Source: Prosopocoilus inquinatus
Taxonomy: Eukaryota; Arthropoda; Insecta; Coleoptera; Lucanidae
Reading direction: 5' to 3'
DNA length: 64,000 bases
Assembly (NCBI GenBank): GCA_036172665.1
Contig: CM069876.1
Coordinates: 34,937,001-35,001,000 of the forward strand
Below the pieces are notes generated by a model. It was not told the DNA's origin. It did no database searches and saw only the letters and a list, made by a program, of their open reading frames with translations. Shown here piece after piece: positions 46,081-57,955 of this stretch; positions within the stretch are counted from its first letter, which is position 1; each line of letters opens with the position of its first letter. The translations under genes and the position numbers were made by a program.

Positions 46081-46627
46081 GAAACGCAACATAGGAAACC
46101 TCATGTTAATTTAAAGGTGCTCGAGTATTATCTTCCCTAATTATTTTACAGCAAAATTCCATTTAGATTTTTTAAAATATTCTTCAAGATGAATCTGTCT
46201 GCAAAGTTTAAGAATTTTTCATTCGCTCAGTTTTAAAATATTTAAAAAAGATCAGTAACGAAATTCAATTTATACCAAAAACTATCAGCACGGTCTTGAT
46301 CAGTTAAAATAAATTACTGGAAAAGCTGTTTCTATCAATTTTTTTCAAAAACAAGCTATATTTATTAATTATCTGTTCAGTTTTTACTATCGTAGATCAA
46401 GGCTGTGCCGATAGTTTGGTATAAATTGAATTTAGATTTTTTTTAAATATCTGAAAACTCAGCGTATGAAAAATTTTTAAACTTCAGAGACAGATTCATC
46501 TTGAAGAGTACTTTAAGAAACCTAAATGGAATTTTGCTGTAAAATAATCAGGGAAGCCAATATTTGATCACCTTTAAATTAACATGGGATTTCTTATGTT
46601 GCGTTTCAAAACGCAGCACCCTGTATA
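46081..46627. mobile_element. palindromic MITE, family 1 (copy 2)
   Basis: Begins GAAACGCAACATAGGAAACC behind a T-run that has replaced the outermost left end, and finishes CAAAACGCAGCACCCTGTAT. It lies just upstream of the 45780 exon's acceptor. Confidence 0.8.
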
Positions 46628-47968
46628 CAACTGCGTGTGAAAAATGCAAGATTAAACAGGCTTGTCTCAAACATCTTTATTACTACGCATCGCATGTTAC
46701 ATTACAACATTATATTAAAAAAAGCAGAAAAAAATCCAACATTGTTAACTCAACGTAATTTCCTTTTTGTGATAGTTTAAAAACGATGCCCTAAATTTGT
46801 ACTGTATGTATACATACATCTAAAAAGGAGCAACATTCACGTTCTATATATGTAACTACTATTACTATTATACATATAATAAGCACATCTAAAAAGAGAG
46901 TACAACAATGATCAATGATGAAGGTCAAGAAGCGGCTTTTGATTCGCCGAAAGAAAACATCAATCATTCTTGCTCGCCCTGTATTTTCAAACTAAATGCA
47001 AATAACAAATACTAAGCTCTTATAATATAGATACCGCAAACTAATCTAATCTAAAGGCCGTTTCGACTACCTCTATTTCCCGTGCAAGATTTATTTCCGT
47101 TTCTTCTGCAACTTCATTTATGTAGAAAATAAAACAAATCTGTTTGGTAGAAACTGAATCAAACTTTGTACAAGAAACAGGGTAGTCTAAAAAGGTCTTA
47201 AGACAATGGAATACAAACATTTTGCTATTATTGTATTATAGATACATACAGATAGTTATAAGTATGTTAACTTGCAATATCGAGTGAACTCGTGCAATAC
47301 ATGATTCCTTTATTATACTAATGTAAGTTAATTCATAAAAATAAAACAAACTCCTAAGCTAACAGACAAAACGAGAAACTTCTGCGCTGAGAAGCATAAC
47401 AATAGTTAAGATAAACTCCTAAGACTACAATAGAGAAAAAACCACATGCTAAAAATAGTAAATGAGGGGGGAAGGTATCTCGAAAGTCAGATGTAAGGAA
47501 TATTAATTAAGTCCGAATCTCCGAAATTTACTTTAAAGACAAACAAGTGAGAGTATTGCATGATTGTGTAAACATATCGTAAAAGTGATTAGTGTAATTA
47601 GTGAGACGCTAAGGACTTCCTTTCGCGTTACTACAAACCACCTCGCATGTTCCTAGATATAATGCGTCTAGACACCCTATATAAGAATGCGACCCATTTT
47701 TTAAAATAGTAATTGATTTTCCCCTTTTGTCAATTATGTTTCCTGATTTGGCAAACGACATAGGTAAGTACAGAAACTGGAAAATCATTTCACAAATTGG
47801 GAAACAACATAATTGCCAAAAGAGGAAAAACCAAGAGAAAAAGACCCTAACGTGTCCTGGGTGCAGTGCAAAATTCACTTCTTGCTATTGCAACATCTTG
47901 ACCTAAACCTAAAATCTAACCTAAAAGAAAAGCTAAATTAAAATTCAATAGAAAGTCCGCCCCACCAT
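46628..47968. other. intron, nothing recognised
   Basis: 1.3 kb of AT-rich sequence containing only a short decaying minus-strand frame (47609-47878) with no known motif. Confidence 0.5.
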
Positions 47969-48546
47969 TCAAGTAGCACTGGTCGTGGCGGCGGAACCAG
48001 TTTTCTTCTTGTGCGTAGTCTCGACGTGCACCTCAATCTCGTGGATGTCGGCGTGCTTGAAATTGCAAGAAGCGCATGCGTACTTGTGCTGCTCGGAGAC
48101 CGTCTTCTTGCACTCCTTCAGGTGTTCGTTCCTCTTCACGCGCTCGTAGAGGACCCCGCACGCCGTGCAACGAATGGTGTCCTTCGGCGCCTTCAGCAAC
48201 TTGATGTCTCTTTCGCACGCGTAGGTCTTAGGAGAGGGACGCGGTAGATCCGCCCGGGTCATCCTCAAGAACCTCTTCATTCTCTCCTTTGAGATGTAGT
48301 TGGTCGCCTTGACGGTGGCCTTCGAGGTGGCAGACGCGTCCAATTTCTTGTCGGATGAGGTCGCTTCGGTTTTCGGGTCGCCCTTCTGGATGACCAGCTT
48401 GAACTTGGGCAGCTTCACCAGGGCGATCTTGCCGCGCGATTCAAGGACGGCCTTGCGCTTTTCCATGCGCTTCGAGGCCGCGCCTCGCGGTGCCTGCACC
48501 GTCTCCACCTTCATGATTTTTATCTGCTGGTCCTCATGAGGACTGT
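47969..48546 (-). CDS. lola: lola alternative last exon with long basic lead and finger pair
   Basis: Encodes 192 residues, about three times the usual tail. Residues 2-110 are Lys/Ala/Ser/Thr-rich and disordered-looking; a basic patch (ISKERMKRFLRMTR) follows at 85-98. Finger 1 is compact: C127, C130, H142, C146 (C-x2-C-x11-H-x3-C); finger 2: C158, C161, H174, H179. The acceptor is CTCTTTCTAG. Its coding is markedly GC-rich compared with neighbours and it lacks the KYECGKEP linker, so it is an old, distinct isoform. No close AATAAA is seen. Confidence 0.88.
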
Positions 48547-48929
48547 CTAGAAAGAGAAATAGTTTAGAGCAGCGCCAGTCAAATCGAACTGACTGTTTCA
48601 GGAAGCAAGCAAAAGGGAAGTAAGAGGAAGGTAGAAAAAAATAATACGCAGTATATTTTTTTTATTCAATTAACTTATTTATGTCTTACATTAATGTTAG
48701 AGTACTTTAATGTAGGCCACGCCATGAGAGAGCGTATGTAATATAAAAAATTATTGCGTTAGGGTCATTGTGGCGCAGCTGTTAGTATATAGAAGGACCA
48801 AACCTTTCAAGAGAGCCTGTGGGCTCATTGATCAAATCTTTGCTAATGTGCTAATAATACCTCATGGTTATATAAACTTCATTAAAAGACTTTTTTTTCT
48901 AAATCTCTTTAGTCCACCTCGCAATATCT

Positions 48930-49120
48930 TCAAATATGTTTACAAACAACGTGCCTCTCAAGGTGGTCCTTCCGAAAAGCGGCGTAATTGCAGATTTTGC
49001 ATTTGAACTGTCGCTTTTTGTTGCACTCGTATTTTTCATGGCGCAGGGCGGAGCTGTAGTGTCGGTACGGCTTTAGGCAATCTTTGCAACGGTAAACGGA
49101 ACTTCCCGGAGGCCAAATAC
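48930..49120 (-). CDS. lola: lola alternative last exon, finger pair
   Basis: Encodes 63 residues. Finger 1: C12, C15, H28, C33; finger 2: C41, C44, H57, H62. The linker is CNKKRQFKC. The lead is IWPPGSSV. The acceptor is CGACGTCTTTTAG and the stop is TGA one codon after the last His-Ile. It lies 383 bases below the long GC-rich exon's acceptor in transcription order reversed, that is, upstream of it. Confidence 0.88.
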
Positions 49121-49289
49121 CTAAAAGACGTCGATAAAGTAGTTTTCATCGTGTAAAAGTACCCATTAAGTAGCGCTCTAACTTCATCAATACTACAAAA
49201 CAAGGAAAAGAGACATAACAATAAACGGTGGTTGGAATTCGCAAGACAAGGATGCAAGAACTTTTGAACCTCGTCGCATACATGTAAAG

Positions 49290-49482
49290 TTCGACCGAAG
49301 ATTGGGTTTCGGTTTCAGTTTCGGACACAAATACGTGGTTCAGCCAAAGTTTCAGTTTCGTCCAAAAAAGGCAGCCGAATCTTTGGTTGCATAACCGAAG
49401 GTTCGGTTACAATCGAAGATTCGCCTCTCTTTTTTGGCCGAAACCGAAACTTTGGCTGAACTACGTATTTATGGCCAAAACC
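49290..49482. repeat. hairpin with CGAAACC-rich arms
   Basis: Left arm ACAAATACGTGGTTCAGCCA plus AAGTTTCAGTTTCG pairs with CGAAACCGAAACTTTGGCTG plus AACTACGTATTT. Smaller TTTCGGTTTCAG units repeat inside each arm. Confidence 0.72.
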
Positions 49483-49695
49483 GGGCTCTACATACATATA
49501 ATTCAAACAAAAAATATCACTGTCAAAAGATCACTATTACGCTTCTTTTACAACGGATTACATTGAGCTACATTTCATTACCTGGGTTATATGAAGTTCT
49601 ATTAGCCCTGTCTTCAATTAACGTTCAATTTGAGGATCGAGGAGGATTTGTGAAATAAGTTGTCAACTTAACAAAATGTTTATTGATTGAACACG

Positions 49696-49889
49696 TTAAT
49701 TCTTGTGCATGTAACGCACGTGCGCGTATAAGTTGAACTTCCTGTGGAATTTCTTGCCACAATGCGAGCAGGCAAATTGTTTCTCTTTGCCACAGACGTC
49801 CCTCAAGTGACTGTTTAAGTGCTTCTTGTACTTGTAGCTGCAACCACACTTAAAGCATTCGTATCTCGTTTGAATGTCGGCGGTAGTTC
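49696..49889 (-). CDS. lola: lola alternative last exon, finger pair (type C)
   Basis: Encodes 64 residues. Finger 1: C12, C15, H28, C33; finger 2: C41, C44, H57, H62. The linker is CGKEKQFAC. It belongs to a family with 52687 and 58936 that shares ECxKCxxSYKxKxHLxSHL. The acceptor is CCTTGTTTTAG; AATAAA is at 49679-49684. Confidence 0.91.
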
Positions 49890-50029
49890 CTAAAACAAGG
49901 TTGAATTAGTGATTTATGAGGATTCGTCGCCTTCTCTAACACAGGCCTGTACTTTGGATGGAAAAACGGCAAGGGTTAATGCCATATATTAAAAAAAAAT
50001 ATGTACCTTATAATCCACGTTGACTATAA

Positions 50030-50145
50030 TAGCATTTTCCCTGGCTGGTTGCACCAGTGTCCACTGAGTGTATCTTCATTTCGTTTTATTACATAAAGCT
50101 GAACCGAGATGGAAATGCACTCAGTGCAGCCAGTGGAAAACGCTA
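50030..50145. mobile_element. palindromic MITE, family 3
   Basis: TAGCATTTTCCCTGGCTGGT pairs with ACAGCCAGTGGAAAACGCTA-like right arm; contains CACTGAGTGTATCTTCATTT. Confidence 0.7.
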
Positions 50146-50561
50146 TAAATAGAATGTTGTTTTCGTAGAATAAGTTTTGATTAATATTGACTTGCGGAAT
50201 GTTTACTTTGAGACCACGGGAATGTTTTTTTTTTTATTTAAATGCAAATTTGTGATTGAAAGCACCAGTGCTGGGACTTAATTCAGTTACCTCATCTACA
50301 GATGGATACATTGGATACGACAAATTAGGACTAAAAGAACGCTTTGCGCTCAACTAAAATTCTTTCTGACCTAACCTCAAAGAAGTAGATATTTTAATTA
50401 CGTTCTTAAGATCATCGATCATCTGATTCAACTCCTGCGTTGCACTAAAAACGATAGACATACTAATGTACGTAATTGCGATGAACATAAGGTTCTAAAT
50501 CGACAGACTTCGTGTTCACGTGAACACGTAAGTGTGTTGATTTAGTGACCTTAGAAGAACA

Positions 50562-50690
50562 GATAAAACAGCGACATGATGCCTTAGATGCCTTTTTGAC
50601 CTAACATTGCAGTAGGATAGACAAACAGGGCTGTGCAGAGTCAGCTAGAAGTTTTCACTGCAATCAAAAACGATTTGCAACAAAATTTTT
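50562..50690 (+). repeat. dispersed repeat with decayed coding look (copy 3)
   Basis: Shares AAACAGCGACAT, CTTTTTGACCTAACATTGCA and CACTGCAATCAAAAACGATT with 2402-2683. Confidence 0.55.
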
Positions 50691-51600
50691 AGTACATAAT
50701 TGCCTTTGGTGCAAAAAATGTTGAAAAGCGCAGATAAAATGGTTTGAACGAATGATGAATTTGTGTTACCATCTCATTTAAATCAACTAGAATAAAAGAA
50801 CGATTGTTGATGAATCTGAGTCATCTATCAAACAATAAAAGAATGGGTTTGATAAACAGATAAAACGAATACAACTTTTAGGTACTTACGTTTAGAAAAG
50901 TGAGGTTAGGTTTGAGAATTGAGATTTGAACGAATGATGGATTTGTGATGTCGTCTGATTAAAAACAACTAGTTGGTTGATGAATCTGAGTCATCCATCA
51001 AACAATATTACACGTTCTTGTTTCATTTTGAGCACATTTTCACTCACTTTGTGTTTGTGCTTGACGCCTTTATTAGAAAAGTTCTTAACCTTACAGTAAA
51101 CGTCAAAACTTTTTACGTGTCAATAAGAATAAGTACAATTGTCAATGAGAATAAGTACAGAAAGCATTTTCTTTACCTTACAAATAGTCACGGATCATTC
51201 AGGAAAGAAATTTAGATATTCTTAGTCACTGGACTGCGTAAATTGTTGTTTTGTAATGCAAAATTGGATACCTTAAAAATTTCAATGTTTGTCAACAAAT
51301 ATTGTTGAAAAACTACAGTTGCAAACAAAAGATTGTTGGTTATCAGTGTCATTTTTTGACACAGTGGAAAATGGTTGTCACTAGCAGTTCAATGTCATGT
51401 ATCTGCAACTGAAGAAAACCGTCAGAATTAACAATCGTGACTGAGCAAGACGTCCGCAACATTTTCCGCCGTCCGATTTGCATCCACAGGCATAAAATAA
51501 TAAATAAATCGAGTACGACATCTATCGGTGGATATATTTCGACTAAAAACTTTGCACGGAGATTAAAATCCGTCTCATGTGTGTTGTGTTGTCATATTAG

Positions 51601-51877
51601 GTGTGTTCGTTTTACTTTCGTCTCAGTTCAGTAAATATCAGAAGTGAGGTGAGTTTTGTTGAGTTAAAATGTTTCTAAAAAAACAACTTATTTCTACCTA
51701 CATCGCGCAAATGTCAAATGAGACATTCTGCCATTACGTACACATGCATTCTAACCTAAATCCCTATTTGATTGATTCGGAGGAAGCTCACAAAATCTCA
51801 TCAACGAACGCGTAAAAAACATACAAATTTCCAAGGTTACTGAGTAAATTTGAGTTTTGCGGTAAAAAGAACACACC
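51601..51877. mobile_element. uninterrupted copy of the GTGTGTTC element
   Basis: Begins GTGTGTTCGTTTTACTTTCG and ends GCGGTAAAAAGAACACACC. It gives the empty site for the palindrome nested in 17095-17503. Confidence 0.72.
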
Positions 51878-52395
51878 TATGATTAAAATCTCAACAACTC
51901 AACTACTACTTATTTTTGCGAAATTAATTACAACCAAACACGACATCATGTAATTTTCGACGTCTTCCATCACGTAAGCACATGTGACTTGATTACCTAT
52001 GTACAATGCATTGTTTTTCTTTTGATTCACGTTAAGAATGGATTGAACGAATAATAAAGAAAATCAGTAATACCTTAAACGTCATCATTACCGAGTATAC
52101 TAAGTGGAAATATTTGTGGTGTTAATACGGATTCTTTGCCGGATAACGTGAACGTGTAGGAAGACGTCAACACTAATCGTAATTGTGTGGTTTAGTCTTT
52201 TAAGGACAGGGATTTGAATGTAAAAAAATACGAAATAAAAGCGTTTATCATGATAGATAGTTGAATAAAAATTTTAATTAAATGACAAGGTAACTGTAAG
52301 GCAAATTTATTTATTTATACACATTTTAACTCGGAAGAACCTGGTGTCGTTTTAAGAAGAAAATAGAAAATACGTCGCCAAACTTTTATTAAGTC

Positions 52396-52586
52396 TGTTC
52401 ACATTGATTTTCAAGCGTACACCGCACAAGTTGAACTTCCTGTGAAATCTCTTGATGCAGAAGACGCAGGCAAATTGCTTTTCCTTGCCGCACTCGTGCT
52501 TCAAGTGATTCTCTTGTGCTTGTAACATTTTTTTTCGTGCGTTTGCACTTAAAACATTCATTCTTGCCTCACTCGCAAGTCACTTT
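52396..52586 (-). pseudogene. lola: broken lola type C exon
   Basis: An intact-looking acceptor (CGTTTCAG) precedes sequence that matches the type C exons (ECFKCKR, CGKEKQFAC, KRFHRKFNL), but in the array's phase a TGA stops it after ten residues. A second shift results from an inserted A-rich run (ACGAAAAAAAATG) in finger 1, and the two terminal His of finger 2 are lost. It lies directly downstream of the intact 52687 exon, so it is a failed tandem copy. Confidence 0.82.
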
Positions 52587-52686
52587 CTGAAACGGAATTG
52601 CGAAATTTCATTCAACATTAATTTCACGAATTAATCCCAAATTTAATTTTTTTTTTCTTTTTTGGGAAAAACAAAATGTGTTGGGG

Positions 52687-52889
52687 TTAATAACATTGAT
52701 CCCTGTGTATCAACTGCATGTGCTTTTTGGAGTCGTATCGCCTGTGAAACTTTTTGTCGCAGAAGAAGCAGCCGAATTGCTTTTCCTTGCCGCACTCGTT
52801 CCTCAGGTGACTCGTCAAGTGATTCTTGTGCTTGTAACTGCGTTTGCACTTAAAACACTCAAATCTCCCCTGTATATTGGCGGCGGTTT
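52687..52889 (-). CDS. lola: lola alternative last exon, finger pair (type C)
   Basis: Encodes 67 residues. Finger 1: C12, C15, H28, C33; finger 2: C41, C44, H57, H62. The linker is CGKEKQFGC. Its finger 2 helix region (RRYDSKKH) differs from its sisters (RKFNLYAH at 49696; RNYDLKVH at 58936). The acceptor is GGTTTTGTTTCAG. A possible ATTAAA poly(A) variant is at 52642-52647. Confidence 0.91.
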
Positions 52890-52994
52890 CTGAAACAAAA
52901 CCGAGTTATTTCATTCAAAATCATTCAACGTGTTTGGGTATAAGACATTTCTTTGCCCCTCCGAACGAAAAGTAATTATTTCATTATAAGCCTT

Positions 52995-53035
52995 ACGAGG
53001 GTTGGTTTATAAGTAACGTACCGTCGCCGTCGTTT
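52995..53035. repeat. mariner-like terminal sequence
   Basis: TTACGAGGGTTGGTTTATAA plus GTAACG resembles a mariner inverted terminal repeat; a similar string (TTACGAGGGTCGGTTGGTAA plus GTAATGCG) is at 59226-59255, also just upstream of a type C exon. Another such end (GGCTGTCTGAAAAGTAATGC) is at 54733. Confidence 0.5.
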
Positions 53036-53117
53036 CTAACACGAACCAAAACAACGAACAGGGTAGCGCGGTTAGGTACTTTCATCAAATATAAGCGCGC
53101 TTGTACTGAGTGTCTGT

Positions 53118-53254
53118 TTAGGGCCGGTTTTTCAAACAAAAGTGAACTTTAACCTTAAGTTTATTGCCATGGAAACAATTGTCTTCTCACTTGTTACCAT
53201 GGAAACAATCCGAGAGTTAGGGTTAATCTGTGATTGAAAAACCGGACCTTAAAC
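53118..53254. mobile_element. MITE with GGCCGGTTTTTCA ends
   Basis: TTAGGGCCGGTTTTTCAAAC pairs with GATTGAAAAACCGGACCTTA, with inner GCCATGGAAACAATTG. A related fragment begins at 53346 and at 39728 (GGGTCAGTATTTTCATGTGC). Confidence 0.7.
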
Positions 53255-53449
53255 CCACAATTTATTAACTGCTAGTTAAATATCAAACCACAGTTTTCTT
53301 TCATATTTAAACTGTTTTACATCTTAATCACTGTCTGAACAACTAAGGGCTGGTATTTTCATATCTCATTAACTTTAACCGTTGATTTATTCCCACAGTT
53401 ATAATTATAGAGGCAACTGTTTCTATGTTAAATCACGGTGAACAATATA

Positions 53450-53600
53450 TTAGGTGACGCCACAAGAGCACACGGTCGTGTGTTGATATGTACACGAAAG
53501 CGCGAGATTAATTGCGAGAGCGACAGTTGGAAGAAGGGTTTAGATATCAATGCGCGTGAGAGAACGGTGTTTAATCCTTCAGGATGAGATAACATTAAAA
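53450..53600 (+). repeat. dispersed repeat, inverted partner of 44825-44958
   Basis: TTAGGTGACGCCACAAGAGC, CGGTCGTGTGTTGAT, GAAAGCGCGAGAT and AGATAACATTAAAAT match the other copy in reverse. Confidence 0.65.
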
Positions 53601-53712
53601 TATCTAATTATTCTTTACTGTGGGTTAAATGTAGTTTAAACCTTCAGTGAGCAAGTTAGCTCATGACGCATAAGATTTGCATTTGCTTTTTGGAAAACAG
53701 CCTCAGTTAAGC

Positions 53713-54087
53713 CTCGGTTTCCTAGAATAGCGGTGCCATAAAATAGCGGCCGTAACATGGCGGCGAATACACGTCACATAAAACGTGCTAAGAACATTGA
53801 GTACATTTGGTTTCCTAGAAAACTGCAAACGTCACCGTCATCTAAAAATACGTAAAAGATTTTTTAAACGTTTGGAATCCTCTTTCGGTGAGTCCTCGTT
53901 ACCTAAATATGTTAGTAACGTCAAATCTAGATAGACCATTATGAAATATATAAAATAAATACACATCGTCGCTTTTTCTTGCTTACTCCGTGTCAATGTA
54001 CGTCATGTTTCAACGCTACATGACGTCATTCACCATTATATTAAGGCCGCTATATTACATTGCCGTTATCCTAGGAAGTCGAGGCTT
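53713..54087. mobile_element. palindromic element around AATAGCGGCCGTAACATGG
   Basis: CCTCGGTTTCCTAGAATAGC and AATAGCGGCCGTAACATGG pair with AAGGCCGCTATATTACATTG and TTATCCTAGGAAGTCGAGG; interior includes CATGACGTCATTCACC. Confidence 0.6.
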
Positions 54088-55761
54088 AAGAGACACAAAA
54101 CAAGAAAAATGAAAAATACTTTTTCGTACAACAATATAAACACGGCGTGAAATTATCCAAAAATATAAAACTCAGTCAAAGCCGAAATCCTTAAATAACA
54201 TTTGTTATTGACAGTTGACAGGAAACGCATACTATAATAAAATTGAATTTTACGAAACAAATGAAACTCAAAAATGTGTCGCAGAACGTATGACTTAAAT
54301 TTATTTCTATCGAAAACAAGTGGTGTATTTGTGCCGTTAATATGGATTCTTTGCCGAATAACATGAACACGTAGGAATACTCTACTAAATCGAACGCTAT
54401 CAAACGAACGAAATAATCAATAATTTTACTCATTCAAAACTCAAAAAGAAATGGTGACTCTTAAATCAGATATTATTTATATATTAAATGCATCAAGTGA
54501 TTGTGCAACTGGTTGGGATGGTATTAACCAAAAGCCATTGTTTCGAAAAAGACGAAGAAGAAGAAATCCGCTATTATTGATAAACATTGTGAGGGATGAA
54601 AATAAATGAATCAAACTATCTTCGTATCACTCAAAGATAAAGTTGCCACATCGAGTCGATGCTGACACGAAAAAATATTTCAAATAATTTTCGCGCGAGG
54701 AAAGTCGAGAAGATGAAATGCATTATTATACAGGCTGTCTGAAAAGTAATGCCCTTGCCTTCGAGGCTCGATTCAGGAAGTTGAAACAAATCGAAGTGAA
54801 AGAGTCGTAAAAGCTGCAATTTGCCTTCGTTAAAAAGTTATAAGAAAAAATTAACTTGAGTTTTTGATTTCATAATCATACCTATCATAACGTCAGGTTA
54901 AATAAACAAAAATGGTCAAATAGGCTATGGAAATATTTCCAATTTAGATCTGCACGCACTTTTATCAAAGAAATAATTTTATAGTAACTGTCGATAATAA
55001 ATTACTTTTCTTCAATTCAAACAATTTGTTTTGTTTTTTGATCTTAAAAACATTATTTTTACAAAAAAAAAATGTGACACTACCCACAGGTGGGTGCAAG
55101 AGTCAAACGCGACAAGTTTTGGTAAAAAAGTACTGTTGTAATTGTTTAACAAAAATTAAACAATAAAGGAAAACACTTGAGTACATTTTACACTTCCATC
55201 ATCTCTTCTCTTCTTCTTCTGCTCCTCACTCTCTGGTGAGGTTGTGTAATACCAGTGGCGTCACAAATTATTTAATAATTTAAATGTTTGAAATTTTACC
55301 GCCTTTTTTTAGGTCAAATCTGTCGCATTTAGATCCAATCTACTGCAATTATTATTCGACACCTGGAAACACTGTGTAAGTTATTCTTTTACTTTAATAA
55401 TAACACAGTCTTCTACGATGTTTACCATTTATTATATTAAATGAAATGAAATGTCTTGAGGCAATTCTTACAAAAAAGATTAAATTGCCTGAAGACATTT
55501 GATTTAATTTAACATTTTTTACTATTTCCTCTAGCAATATGTCGCGAAAGTCTTGAAATGAGAATGTGTAAAGTGTGGAAACTAAATTTTGACAACGAAT
55601 GTCATGCCGATTTAGTTTTCAAAATTAAGTACTCCGCCGAATTAGGCGTTCATTACGAAGCGTATTTACATCCAGATTTACATAATTCACAAACATGCTT
55701 AATTTGACTTGAATTGTCACAATTTTAACATGACAGCCAACCTACTAACTTAAAATTATCA

Positions 55762-55891
55762 GTGTGTCTAAACGTCCGCTGGCGGCTTCGAGCGTTCTAT
55801 TGCGAAATTCCGCCGTCCGGCGGATTTAAATAATCTTAACCCATAAGTCCGCCGAAAATTTAATTCCCCGCCGGCGGACGTTTAGACACAG
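55762..55891. mobile_element. compact GC-rich palindromic MITE
   Basis: GTGTGTCTAAACGTCCGCTG plus GCGG pairs with CCGCCGGCGGACGTTTAGAC plus ACA; the inner GTCCGGCGGATTTAAATAA pairs with CCATAAGTCCGCCG only partly. Only about 130 bases. Confidence 0.75.
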
Positions 55892-56022
55892 CCTAAAATT
55901 ATCATGACCTTCTACGATAACGAATGGTAAAGGAATGGTTTATAGTGTCTAGATTTTAATTTAGACACACGTTATAATAGAGAATGGTTTAAAATTAACG
56001 ACATTTAGTTGGTTATAAAAGG

Positions 56023-56312
56023 TGCTTTCTTTCTCTTACAAAAACTTGGTCCAAACGCGTTTAGCTTCAAAGACGGACGTTCTTTTGCAAACGGATTAAA
56101 CCCCACTTTCCTTGAAATTTCAGTCCGAATCGGTAATCCCCTTTCCTCTTCGAATCAAACTATTTTTGTTTTGTTTGGACTGAATTGCGTACATAATTTG
56201 CAGACGAACTGACAATCAATAATTCAAATCTGTTGTATTTTGTTACAACAACTACCGAATCCAGATTCAAACTATTCAAAACCAAATTCAAACTTTTAAG
56301 CGAAAGAAAGCA
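56023..56312. mobile_element. MITE with TGCTTTCTTTCGC ends (copy 2)
   Basis: GTGCTTTCTTTCTCTTACAA at the left; TTAAGCGAAAGAAAGCA at the right. The next copy starts 160 bases further on. Confidence 0.65.
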
Positions 56313-56475
56313 GGTTATGTCTAGCCTTATATGTATAAATTTTTAATTGCCGCTCTATTCTCAATTCCCTTGAACAAGCGATTAAAAATATTTTTAATGA
56401 ATAAGCGAATAAAATGTACATTCTTAAGAGGAAACACACACTCAAACAAAGATTAAGATTTGGACCTTTTATTAG

Positions 56476-56626
56476 GTGTTTCTTTCGCTCACAAAATCGT
56501 GATCCAAAAGTGTTTTGATTCAAAAACAGACATTCTTTTCTTTGAATCTTTGTATTTTTAAAACTTGCTGGATTGAATTATGGTTTCATACGGAACACGA
56601 TTCAAAGTTTTAAGCGAAAGAAAGCA
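56476..56626. mobile_element. MITE with TGCTTTCTTTCGC ends (copy 3, shorter)
   Basis: GTGTTTCTTTCGCTCACAAA to TTTTAAGCGAAAGAAAGC; about 150 bases, much like the left half of the 14003 copy plus its right end. Confidence 0.65.
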
Positions 56627-57849
56627 ACTAATAATAGCCAATTTCAAGATTAAATCAATTTCATAAATTTCAAAAGGGCGGGTGTCACCCTGTATATTAA
56701 TAATGTTTTAACAATATAAAAAACGCCAAGATAGAGTTAGGCAAATGATCTCTCTTCCGTAGAGCGGACAAAGCTATCGGTGAGGTGGAGTAAACTGTGG
56801 CTTACGCTAATTTTTTTTAGTTTTTATTCATCTCAAAGACATGTATAAGATAAGTCATCAGTTATATGTCATATGATGTAAAAGATATATATTAGATGTT
56901 AACATACATACAAAAAAAAACAGCGTAAGTAATACTTACATAAACAATAAAACAGATTAGTGGGTATCTTTCTGTTTGCACAAAAAAGGTACAATTAGTT
57001 GTATTAATTTTTAGATTCGAAATATTCATTAGTTGAATATAAACTTTTATTTATAAGAAATATTTTAAGGGTTGATTTAAATTTTCTAAAAGTTGGAATC
57101 TCTTTGATGTAGTTCGGCATTTTACAAAAAAAAATTAAACCTGTGAAGGTCATAAAGTTATTAGCAATTTCGGTATGTGGTTGAGCTAAATGAAAGTGAT
57201 TATTAGATCTAGTTTTCTAATTGTGCAATAAATTGTTAATTAAAAAATTGCTTTTGTTTTGATAAATAAATGAACATATCTCCAAAATACATAAACCTAT
57301 ACAATTACCTAGTACATAGCATTGGCCGCTGTACAGAATGCAGGGCATTTGCCTAACTATGTCTCGGTGTTGATTATAAATTATAACACTTGTGATAAGA
57401 AACATCAATAAGAAAAAAATATTTTCGAATATAATAAGAAAATCACATAAATTCAAATTTCATATTCAAATTCAATTTCATGAATTAATAATTTAAAAAA
57501 CCAATACTGCGCAACCCTATACAATGACATATTCCAACTCACTTGGAATTATGAATTAGATTACCGGAAAATTCCTGCGACTAAAATCAATGGAAACGGA
57601 TGGAATGCTGCTAAGAACCGTTAAATCGTCATGGCCGAGAAGAAGATTATTTTTAGTATTGAGATCGGTAATAGAATTGGGGCGCCATTTTATGATCCAG
57701 AGAGTAAAAGACATGATTAAGGAAACCAATCCAAGAAAGCCAAAACACATAAAACTTCTGTTGATGTTACTTTTTTTGGAATGCAAAAACATTTTTTTTC
57801 ATGCATCATCCATCGATGTGAACGCGAGGTTGTAAAAATTGTGCTACAC

Positions 57850-57955
57850 GTCAGTGCGACTGAAATTGGAACAGCGGTAATTGACGCTCTACACCCAGCG
57901 CTAGCGTCATCGCAGCTTTGATTGGAGGGAGATCTAGCGGTCCAGTTGCCATCGC
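57850..57955. repeat. dispersed repeat, GATTGGAGGGAGATCTAGCGG family
   Basis: AACAGCGGTAATTGACGCTC and TTGATTGGAGGGAGATCTAG match 4400-4490. Confidence 0.58.

Larger units (their letters stand above)
49890..52395. other. intron, repeats only
   Basis: 2.5 kb holding a family-3 palindrome (50030-50145), a degraded repeat (50562-50690) and the uninterrupted element at 51601-51877. The stretch 50700-51050 has two related segments (TTGATGAATCTGAGTCATCT, AACAATAAAA). Confidence 0.5.

Noticed and set aside
47609..47878. 89-codon minus-strand frame
   Set aside because: No Cys pairs, no recognised family and no acceptor at a fitting phase; hydrophobic composition is typical of AT-rich chance frames.
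48765..48850. tRNA-like string (GTGGCGCAGCTGTTAGTATA)
   Set aside because: It vaguely resembles an A box, but there is no B box or pairing of an acceptor stem.
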